NCBI GenBank assembly: GCA_018417955.1
Contig: JACTVC010000037.1
Location: 420,740-484,739 of the forward strand
Source: Laccaria trichodermophora
Lineage: Eukaryota; Basidiomycota; Agaricomycetes; Agaricales; Hydnangiaceae
Direction of reading: 5' to 3'
Length of the DNA: 64,000 bases
Both the position numbers and the translations under genes were made by a program. Within the stretch, counting starts at the first letter, position 1; the number at the start of each line of letters is the position of its first letter. The notes under the pieces were generated by a model. That model saw only the letters and a list, made by a program, of their open reading frames with translations. It was not told the origin of the DNA and made no database searches. Below are positions 1 to 9,196 of this stretch, one piece after another.

Positions 1-2838
1 CCTGCCAGATGTCATCATCCACATCCAGAGCAAATAAATGCTCCCGATTGATTGGCACAGGGGCTATAGAATTGCCAGGGGCCTTTCCCTGCTGGATTTG
101 CTTTGTCATATCATAGCACATGTCATTGTACTTCTTTGCCAATCTAGCAATTGTTGGTTGCTGCCTATTGACTTGTTTCTGGACATGTGAATGTAATTTA
201 GTCTCTATTAAAATAGAAGTCAACAAAGAGTGAGTGGTCTGTGTTAGATAAACTCCTTACCATTGGAAGTTGTTTGTCGATATGCTCTCTCTAACCTTTC
301 CAATTCAAATTTCCGATTTCTTAAACGATCTCTGAGTCTTTGTTTAAGAGCCCTGGCATTAAGTTTCAATTGAAGAAACTTATTGCCCATCAAACTTTTC
401 AAATCTTCCTTATCTTTAACCCCCAGCCTTTTCTTCTTTGTCTTTATATTTGCCTCAATCACACCTTGCTTCTTCATGATTGCTTTACGTGCAGCCAAAA
501 CATCCTCCACTGACATATCATCCCCATAGACCCCAGAAATTAGCTGGTCATCAAGCCCTCCCAACTCTGTTGCAAAAATTTTCTTTGCAGTATATAAAGC
601 CAAAATTTCCTTAATTGCAACATTTGCAATATTCTTTGATTGTCGTGCCAAGGGCTTGGTCTGTGCCGCCACTTGCTGCTTCCATTCATTTTCAAGCAAA
701 GAAATTTCCAACCCCAGTTCATTGAGAATCAATTCAGCCTCAATTTTTCTTTCCATGCAAGACAACCATTTGCGTTGAAGCCATTTACCCATCATATCAA
801 AAGACTTTTTATCCAGATGCTTGACCTGAGTATCAATGGTAAACAGCCGATGATAAAACTATTTGGCTCAGTTATCAGCTTAATTTCACATATACATGAG
901 ATAGACACTTACCCCTGCCACACGCATTGAAGGAATTAATAACTTGATAGCACTCCAGAAACGTTCACAACCCTCACCATCAGAGAGGCCAAAACCTTCA
1001 CATTTACGAGGGTGATAAACAAGTTGGCAGGGCCACTGGTGTCCATATGCATGGAAAACTGCAAGTGCAAAAAGGATTCTTGCCATGAATTCCTCCAGAA
1101 ACCCCCAAATTTGGCAACTTCTCTCCAACTGGCATCCAATGTCATACAAAATTCCAACTGTCATTGATAAAGGCAAATTCATAAACAGCATTTTTATCAA
1201 TACCAGAGCATAGTATTGGCGTTCTCCAGCAGTAGTCATGTTTACTAGCCAGAGAACATGGTCATGACGACACAGCATGGCCATAAGACCTGTATCTGCA
1301 AAGAACTGTGTGCTGGCTTTAGTTCTTCTCTCATCTGCTGCAATAAAGGAAGCCAGGCATCCCTCCAAAGCTGAGACAGGGACCTTCATGCCAGGTTCAT
1401 ATGAGTCTTCAGCAGGTTGTTCATCAGATGATAAATTAGCCTTTTCTTTTCCTTTGGACTTCTCTGGTCGAACTGTTTCAACTAAAGCCTTCATCTCCAT
1501 TACATATTTCTCAGGCACAAATACTGTATCAGGATGCAGATTTTCAGGTCCCTTTGCCCCACCTTTTGCAGGGTTTCTTCTTTTGTGAGTAAAACAAGCA
1601 TCAATGCATACAATGACATCCACCCTTGAAATGTACCAGTCATCAGAATCTATTTTTGACCCAATTTAAAAAATCACTTACATAAAATTTGGGTCATGTG
1701 GATTATCCCCACCAAAACAGAGAGGGCATCGCTTCCGCAAGTACTCACTTGGACGAGGAATATCAGAATCAGAGTTTGTAGTATTCTGACTCTCATGAGA
1801 ATCATCACTAGCATTATCTGCCACTGAAGTAGGACTAGAAGAAGGTGGAGGTTCATAGTTTTGGTCTACTGTGTCTATATTATCTGATTCAAGTGGAGAC
1901 CCAGCCTCCTTGAGCCAATTTAGACGACCCTCATTTATAACCCCAGATATCAAAAGATCTTTCTGGGAAATGAGATTTCCATACCACTGTAGTGCATTTC
2001 CAAAGCGACGCCTTATGGCATCTTTACTCTCAAGCTTATAAGTGCGAGAACCCAGAAATGCCTCAACTGAGTCACACCATGCAGTAGTGTTCGGAGGTGA
2101 ACGAACAAAAAGCTCATTTACAAAGTCAAGCATATTCAAATCCACAGCTAACGTTGGTCGAAGGGGTGAGGCTGGAAACAAACCCATGGCCAAGAGCTGA
2201 AAAGCTGCAGAGCAAGAACAGACTTCCACAGAAACAAGTTCTTAGATGGATGTAAATTATTACAAGTTGATATTTTAACAATAAAGCAACTCACTTTCAA
2301 AGAACACAGCAATAACATTCATTTTATGCCCAGTCCCATTGCAAGAACAATGAGGTAATCTCCTATCTATGTTCCTCAAATTCTCAGACTCCCTCAACAA
2401 GCCCAGATAAGGATCCAAAAGTTCAGGGATCAGTTTCAAAGCCCAGTTCCTCCACAAGGCCAACTTTTTGTCTAATCTCTTCTTTGGGGAAACTTGCTCT
2501 GCAGGAAACACCAAAGGGTGAAGGACATCACTAGCAGAATCTTCAACAGAATCTTCAGAGTCACCACCTGAGGAGTCAGATAAATCATCCTCAGCAGCAG
2601 CAGCAGCAGCATCATGCAAATCAGCCCCAGTGGGCATTGAAATCTGATTAAATGACCCCAGAGGAGTGGTCAAGTCTTGCCTAGGTAAGATCTGAATGCC
2701 TGGCAACCCATAAGGACGACGGGACACAGTAGAGTCACTAGTAGAAGCCCAAGTATGACCTGAGGACTTCTTCTTCAATGACGGAGATCCAATAGCAATC
2801 CCAGCCTTGCCCAAGTAACGGCTCTTGTTGAAAGCCAT
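1..2838 (-). CDS. KDZ transposase, 3' end cut by window edge
   Basis: DDE-type DNA transposase of the Kyakuja-Dileera-Zisupton superfamily. Start is the ATG at 2838 (protein opens MAFNKSRYLG). Five exons join in phase: 2838-2295, 2240-1682, 1624-913, 825-261, 204-1. Exon 2 opens with the Cys-containing N-terminal block usual in this family (VSVEVCSCSAAFQLLAMGLF, then SLAVDL-like and TAWCDSVEAFL segments). Exon 3 carries the catalytic region: VCIDACFTHKR, then FADTGLMA, then YDIGCQLERS, then HAYGHQWPCQ and GLSDGEGCERFWS. This fits the family's D...D...E residues. Exons 4-5 are the charged helical tail, ending in VPINREHLF and a VDDDIWQ run typical of the family C-terminus. No stops or frameshifts are seen, so the copy may be functional. 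Flanks and terminal repeats are outside the window or not recognisable. Confidence 0.9.
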
Positions 2839-3040
2839 AGAATTCACAAGCACAACAAGCAAGGATGTGAGGGAAAAAAGGAAAGAAAATCTTACCCACG
2901 TACACAACTAACCCCTCAAAGAACCGGGTGCAACCGCAAACACGAGGAAGATCAAATTATGGGTCATGTGGCGATGGCAAGAACAATAATGAGGCCGACA
3001 TGACAAAAAAGTCCGAGAAACATGGTATGACTGTACAAAA

Positions 3041-5622
3041 TTACGAAGAGGGCAGGGCGGACGTCACTGAATCTGCAAAGCTAACTGGCTCTGGGCGTGC
3101 AAGAGAACGACGAGGAAGGCGACAAGGGATGATGGGTGCACGACCAAAGTTGTCAAAGAAAGACTGGCAGTAGAAGCTCGTACACGCTTCTTCCAGTGCC
3201 TGAACATGCGCCTCTATCGGTAGGTGGCTAGCATCCTTAATTGAATCCGGGCAACCCTTCCATGGACACATCAACCTCCCAAGCTCCACAAGATGACGGT
3301 TCCGTTCTTCCAGATCAAACGATGTCAAACCCAAGTCGCGATTGGGGATTTCGTTGATCATAAAAGATCCGAGCACATCACCCGACAAGGGAAATACCCT
3401 GAGAAGTTGCTCTGAGCGAGACCTCGCCGCTTCTGCATCTGTAACACCCCACCGGCCATGGTACAATGTGTCGGCAAGGAGAGCATCTAGGCTCAAGAGT
3501 TCAATCCGGAAACTCATGTGGCAGAGTTCCCAGAGAATCTCCTGAGTGACCTCTGGCGTCAACGCCCGCTCAAGCTCCTGTGTTGTGCCCAACTGGATGG
3601 TTGTATCATAGAAGACCACCCGATCGATCAAGGTGTTTCCCAAGGGGATCTCCTCCAGGTACGAGTTCGATTTCTTGACATGTTTCTTTCGGGACGAGGC
3701 ACCAACTTTTTTCTGTTTCCCTTTCGTGGCAGGCTGCGGAGGCAACGGTACGGCGGTGGTATCTTCAACATCCGCTGTATAATCGATGTCATCAGCATCC
3801 AAGAAGGGTATGATTCGCAAGAGGAAATTCCGCCATTGCTGGGCAGTGATAGGTGGCGGTAGCTCGGTTGCCGTTGCCAGTGTGTAAGCATGATGAGCCC
3901 GGATAGCAAGCCAAGTAGCAGTGTACAAAGCCCGATTCTTGGAGTTCAAGAAAATCTCTGGTTTCGGGTATTTGTACCCGATGTTCACATCCCCTGGCTG
4001 ACGTCTCAAACGACGACGATCGGTATCCAAGTTTCGTAAAGCGTTGGCCCACGTGGGAACGGGGACAGGCATGAAAGGAGAGTTGACATCAGCCGCGTTC
4101 GCCTCAGCTATGCGAGGGCGCTTCGAAGGTCCTGGACCACCATGACGTGTTGGGTTGGGCATGACCGGTGGGATGGATGGTACCGAGGAGCGTCGGGACA
4201 GCTGCTGAGAGGCCACAGAAAGCAGAACTGCCAGAATTCTCAATTACTACATATGTTAAGCTTAGAATGGTGAGACCCACCTTTCGAGGATGGTGCGGGT
4301 TGTTGTCCGACACTTCTGGAAGCTGAGGGTTGTTGTCCGACACTGCTGGATGGTAACAGGTAAGCTGAGAGAAAGGCAGAAATTAGTCTCCAAGGTTACA
4401 TAGAAAGAAATACGAAAGAACCAACCAGATGGGCCAACTTTCCCCGCGGACGACAACGCGGATGCGGACGGCACAGGAATAGAATCTTCATTGAGGTATG
4501 TGAAGTGGGTTGCATCATTACAAGCTGAAAACTTACATTCGTCTCGAACTGCCCCAATACTAGCTTTCCCCTCAATAAAGTCTTGTCGACCGATTGCAGT
4601 GACATTTTGAAGGTCCATGATTGCGCAGCCTATACGTTGGGTCCACCTGTAAAGTTCGGACGAGGGCGGACCAGTGCCAGAACAGGGTATGGGTCTAAAG
4701 TGCCCTCATGATCCTTGAAATGCTCAAGAACGATCATCTTGCAATGTTGCTGGAAAGAAGGGATGTTGACATTCATGGTGGGGAGGATTCGAAATGAGGG
4801 GCGGATCAGCCATACAGGGATCCCCATCGCCTGCAGTTGTTGAGCGACCTGAACCTTTTCCGTGAAAGCCCCCATCAGAGCCTGATTGGCATCGTACTTC
4901 ACCACGCCATTGGGTCCAGGAAACAGACGAGGTTGATAGACGTCTACGAAATCGATCCACGCGTGGATGTCAAGGACAGCCCTCTGGAATTCTGCTACGC
5001 CGAGTAGGATTTCCTTGTAAGTCATCCCAAACGATTGAAGCCTATCAAGGGCTTGACACATTGTGGTAACCAAAAGACCCGCAAGAGGGGAGCGGTCGCG
5101 TCCCTCTCGTTTTGCGATTAAACCAACATACTTGTCACGAAGATCCTTGTACCCCTTCAGGAGTTCTGGCTTGAGTACGCGAATGGTGATGGAGAACGGT
5201 GAATTGGGAATCATGGGGCAATCAGCGAGGGTGGGTGTCCACCACAACATGTGGCGAGACTGATCGCGTTGGGGGATGCAGCAGATGTACTCGAAACCTT
5301 GGACGTACATCTGGGGGTGGAGGGTGCGATCGTCTAATCCAAAGCGGCCATCTGCCTTTGCTTGGATACGTCGAATGCCAATTGGAGCTGTCGGGATGTA
5401 ACCCGCGTTCGGAGTAGTGATAACCCACCAGGAGGCGGGGTCGAGCTTGTCCGGATGTTCGATAAAAGTGTTGATCCCCGCCTCACTCCCAACCTCCCTC
5501 GTCCGAACCTTGCGATCGATAACATCCCAACAGTAGGCATCCGTCGCGAGGAAATCCCGGTCCGAATCACGCGTGTATTCTTTGTAATAAGGTTTCGAAT
5601 CTTGAATTGTAGTATCGGCCAT
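3041..5622 (-). CDS. Hypothetical protein, two-part gene (330-aa segment plus ~480-aa segment)
   Basis: I do not recognise the family. The first segment, from ATG 5622, is an open 330-codon stretch (MADTTIQDSKPYY...) ending at a TAG at 4630. A second reading frame opens at 4618 and continues through exons to 4537, 4485-4426, 4364-4281 and 4227-3041, with phases that match. Stop and next ATG are only 11 nt apart. The two are therefore probably one gene joined by a ~65 nt intron (for example donor GTATAG near 4634 to acceptor TTGAG), but two genes cannot be excluded. The second segment has a proline/serine-rich lead with a duplicated SVGQQPxxS motif, a basic KRPR patch, then a globular region with WRNFLLRIIPFLD. 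Two noncoding leader exons (6032-5977, 5936-5807) and two hairpin-triad introns precede the ATG; the last intron ends TACTAG two bases before it. Confidence 0.6.
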
Positions 5623-5624
5623 GG

Positions 5625-5806
5625 CTAGTAATACAGTCAGAATTGAATCATAGTCAGAATTGTTGAAAGAACCTCGTGCGACAAAGAGTCAAACACGAGG
5701 AGAGGACATATATCGACAAGGAGTCAAGATATATATCCTCCAACGGAACGACAAGGAGTCCAATTCCGCGATCGAACAGGGCCGAATCCAGTGGACGACC
5801 ACTCAC
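5625..5806 (-). other. Hairpin-triad intron 1 (leader of the 5622 gene)
   Basis: Donor GTGAGT at 5806, acceptor TAG at 5625, 182 nt. It contains three stem-loops on the transcript strand: 5744-5768 (5 bp stem), 5702-5740 (13 bp stem, one mismatch) and 5672-5700 (7 bp stem, perfect). Stems are unrelated to each other, but each loop carries GACTCCTTGTC or GACTCTTTGTC. Confidence 0.75.
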
Positions 5807-6032
5807 CAATCAGAAACCAGTCGATAGAGCACTAGAGTAGGTAGCCGGAAGCGAGAGAGAGGCGGTAGAAGCCCCAGAGACGTGCGGCTCGGAAGATTCA
5901 AGCAATGAGAAATGAGGCTGCAGTTTGAGGGAACGGCTGATCAGTAAGAGAATACATGCCAACAAGAAATACTCACCAATCAACGAAGTATTGTTCGGCA
6001 AAGGGCAAACAATGAAGGATGCTCGCGAACAC

Positions 6033-6219
6033 CTACGAACGACGGATCAGTATGTAGGTCTGGGGCCAAGCGAAACGAAACTGAGCGACAAGGAGTCTAA
6101 CCCAGGAAGGAGGGAAGGTGGATCGACAAGGAGTCAAGATCCACACAATCCCAAGGAACGACAAGGAGTCGAGTTCCAGAAAGAGAGGGAAAGATAATGG
6201 GGCGAAACGCAATACTCAC
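6033..6219 (-). other. Hairpin-triad intron 2
   Basis: Donor GTGAGTATTG at 6219, likely acceptor TCGTAG at 6033, 187 nt. Stem-loops: 6155-6177 (GGAAC/GTTCC), 6118-6144 (GTGGATC/GATCCAC) and 6081-6105 (5 bp, one mismatch). The loop core GACTCCTTGTC is identical in all three. Confidence 0.7.
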
Positions 6220-6585
6220 TGTTTGAGTCCCGCTGGGCGCCAGTTATCGTGGAGTTCGAGGAACAATGAGGAGACTTGAGAAGGAACGGGTAAGTAGGAC
6301 CGCCGTTGATCATTGATCAACACCCAAAAATCCAATCACGTGGATCAGCGGTATCACGTGAACATCAGACGCGTCAATATTTGGACTTGATAGTAATACG
6401 CGCCATGAGGACGAACTGACCACAACGCATTCTTGCGCTTCGTTGTAATGTAGGAAAGTGCGCATTGTTATGTTTACCTACCACCTGAGCGATCCTGTTG
6501 TCTCCGAAACACGGTCACCCCCAAATTCGCCAGTGTCCTCCATTTAACTTCGCGTGCCACCCTCTAAATAACCGTCCTCCGATGT

Positions 6586-7119
6586 TCACTCCGATGTTCG
6601 AGCCCTCATTGCTACTATTTTGAATTGGAGTCGTTTTTCACTATCTGCCGCGAGTTTCTGAGTAGAAGGCAGAGGCAGGGATGTTAGCTGTGAAGAAGCC
6701 AACATATTTGAGCAACAGCACCTGATATGAGCCGCCAGCTCTTCACGACGCTCTTCAGGACACCGCGTAGGTGTTAGCCCACACGATCCATTTTTCCCTA
6801 CAAGATAATCCCTCTCCGCACTTCCTTTGGCGTCTATGGTCTCGCGGCGCCTAAGAAGATAATGGGTAAGAATTAGTCCAAATTAAACCTACGAATCGGC
6901 ACCTCCAGCTGAGAGGTTGGCTGGCTGGAAGTCGTCGTCCTCTTCATCACTGTCGTCGTTTGTCCTGCTTGATCTCCGTTTGTGTGCCCTAACACTGGCC
7001 CGAGACGTGGGTGCGACGATCGGGTTGAAGCGATGCGACCTGGGAACGGGCGCGGGATAGGGAATGGTGGGTGGTGGTGAGTGCGATCCGCTCCCACGGC
7101 TATGTCTGCCAGAGGCCAT
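6586..7119 (-). CDS. Small hypothetical protein, two exons
   Basis: Exon 1 (7119-6893) starts MASGRHSRGSGSHS and is proline/serine/arginine rich with an acidic patch (NDDSDEEDDDF). A GTAGGT donor joins it in phase to exon 2 (6850-6586), which reads RRETIDAKGSAERDYLVG and LTPTRCPEERREELAAHI before a TGA. The C-terminal ~40 residues of exon 2 look less protein-like, so the real end may be earlier via a short intron near 6720. No family recognised. It lies downstream of hairpin-triad intron 3, which is probably in its leader. Composition suggests a basic, partly disordered nuclear protein, but that is inference. Confidence 0.4.
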
Positions 7120-7456
7120 GCCATCGGAGGACAGCTCACCAGTGCTCAAGGGGTGAGCGAGCGACGGAGGGGAAATGGCAGCACCATCAACTAAATAGCA
7201 ATTTCAGGAAGCCTAGTACGCGGATAGTTAGCCAGGGAACTATACCGTTTTTAAAAACTCACCTATCGCGAAGTCCACCGTCATCCAAAGGTCACCCATC
7301 GGACTACAGGAATTGAAGCGACCTAGCGAGGTTCAAAAGAGGCGATTACGTCGTCAAATCCGAGGCCAACGTGAGCCAGAGCCTTGGTTCGCGGGATGTA
7401 ACCTTGGCGCAAGGAGCGGACCACCCTACCAAAATTAACATGTCAGCGCCAGTACC

Positions 7457-7618
7457 CTACGTGAATAAGCTAACCAACGATGCGAGCGACAAAGAGTCCA
7501 ACTCGATCGAACTCAGACCGACAAGGAGTCAAGGTCTGTCAAGGTCTGCCTACACGGGACGACAAAGAGTCCAATCCCGGCCCTTCATGGCCACAGAGAT
7601 GTATTGGGCATTACTCAC
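7457..7618 (-). other. Hairpin-triad intron 3
   Basis: Donor GTGAGTAATG at 7618, acceptor ACGTAG at 7457, 162 nt. Stem-loops: 7555-7579 (CGGGA/TCCCG), 7514-7538 (CAGACC/GGTCTG) and 7483-7505 (CGAG/CTCG). The loops carry GACTCTTTGTC or GACTCCTTGTC in transcript sense. Confidence 0.7.
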
Positions 7619-7882
7619 CGTATAGTTCGTCTGCGAGGCAGTGGACGACGAGAGTAACTTGAAAGAGCACAGGTAAGGTTTCTTACATGTACAGTATTAT
7701 CTTATCAAACTCTGATCTTGATCTCCAAACTTTTGATCACCGTTGACAGCCACTCTCCCGCCCTCTTTCTCCGACGCATCCCGCTTCCCTTGTTCCCTGT
7801 TTGTCCGACGCTTCTCTTGTATCCTTCAAGGTCCTTTATTCACCGCGTCCTTTCTTCTGGGTGGATGGTTTTTTCTTGAAAT

Positions 7883-8062
7883 GTGAGTACTCCCATTCGC
7901 TCACTTTGTCTCCCTTCTAGCGCACAAGGATTTGACTCATTGTCGTCCTTGTTGCGAAGGCCTTGACTCATTGTCGGCCTTTCACTCTGGCGGTTTGACT
8001 CTTTGTCGCCGCTTTTCTCTCAAATCGCCGGATTGAAGACGATGCTCATTGTTTTCAATTAG
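7883..8062 (+). other. Hairpin-triad intron 4
   Basis: Donor GTGAGTACTC at 7883, acceptor AATTAG at 8062, 180 nt. Stem-loops: 7924-7952 (ACAAGGA/TCCTTGT), 7957-7981 (AAGGCC/GGCCTT) and 7990-8012 (GCGG/CCGC). Loops are TTTGACTCATTGTCG, TTGACTCATTGTC and TTTGACTCTTTGTCG. A degenerate fourth copy may lie at 8032-8059. Confidence 0.75.
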
Positions 8063-8307
8063 ATCGGTGTTTCTGTGCTAGGCCATTCTAACTTGTCGGG
8101 CCAATTCTTGCCCGCCGTTCATGCTCCTTACATCGCCGCCTCTTTCAAATGTGATTGATCGCTGTTGAAAGCCACTCTCCCGCCTTCTTTCTCCGACGCA
8201 TCCCCCTTCCCTTGTTCCCTGTTTGTCCGACGTTTCTCTTGTTTCCTTCAAGGTCCTTTCTTCACCGCTTCCTTTCTTCTGGGCGGATGGTTTCACTTTC
8301 TTGAAAT

Positions 8308-8486
8308 GTGAGTACTTCGATTGACTTGCTTTGTCCCCTTCTGGCGCACATGGATTTGACTCTTTGTCGTCCTCGTGGCCAAGGCTTTGACTCCTTGTCG
8401 GCTTTTCATTCTGGCGGTTTGACTCGTTGTCGCCGCTATTTTCTCAAAGGGCCAGCTTGAAGTCAATGCTAATTGTTTTCACACAG
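8308..8486 (+). other. Hairpin-triad intron 5 (diverged duplicate of intron 4)
   Basis: Donor GTGAGTACTT at 8308, acceptor CACAG at 8486, 179 nt. Stem-loops: 8352-8372 (inner 3 bp kept, outer part decayed), 8381-8405 (5 bp including one G-T wobble) and 8414-8436 (GCGG/CCGC). The central loop base differs from intron 4 at two of the three positions. Confidence 0.7.
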
Positions 8487-9196
8487 ATCGGAGGCAGTTC
8501 TCGCGCTATATCTTTCAGACCAGTGCTGCCCGCCGTTCGAGCTGGTTATCATGGGACCTCTATCGCTTGCGCACACTCCGATCCACCTTCTTGATCACAA
8601 CACGTATGAAACCTGCCGACTTTACCTAGTGCTATAGAAGCTCGCCCGGCAATGCTATTGTCAACCCTGCACCCACTCGTGGCTGGCCGTCTAATTCAAC
8701 CCAACAATAGCCCGGACGCTATGCAGCGATGTTGTTCCTTGGCCTTGTTTAGGCACCTCCGTCCCTCTCTCTTTTGGCAGGGTGAGTTGGCCTCGACGAC
8801 CTACGTAGATGCGCTCATCGCGGATATATCTATTTCAGAATTTGAATGCCAATGCCTAATTTAAGGCACCAGCTAAGTTCTTCATTATGGCTGGTCAGTT
8901 ATACAGATCCGTCGTGTAAGCTATTGTCTATGTCCAATCCGCCCGATTATTGCTATGAGCTGACCCCGAGATTAGGGACTTGCGCCTCGTCATTACAATG
9001 AATTCCAACTGTAGTGCAACATTACACGCATAACATGCAACAACAAATCCCTTCGGGTTAGCTTGGTTTTGTCCTGACGTAAGTAAAAAGATGAATATAT
9101 ATTAGAAACCCCGTGGACGCCTCTCTGACCTTTCCCATTCACAAAAAAGCCCTCGAATTTCGAACAAAAAAGCCAATACCAAAACTAACAACTATA

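Larger units (their letters stand above)
7742..8486 (+). repeat. ~424 bp tandem duplication of a pyrimidine-rich leader plus hairpin intron
   Basis: The stretch 7742-8062 is repeated at about 8163-8486 with frequent substitutions. Each copy has a CT-rich, 5'UTR-like exon (shared TTTCTCCGACGCATCCC and TTCCCTTGTTCCCTG), then TTGAAATGTGAGTACT as exon end and donor, then three hairpins. No coding potential is obvious. It is probably the 5' leader or alternative promoter region of the rightward gene. Confidence 0.8.

Noticed and set aside
2595..2612. GCA/CAG trinucleotide run in the first KDZ gene
   Set aside because: A short alanine-coding microsatellite in a low-complexity region; nothing unusual.
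6305..6321. GTTGATCA-T-TGATCAAC palindrome as an operator
   Set aside because: A perfect 8 bp inverted repeat, but single and without context; too little to call a regulatory site.
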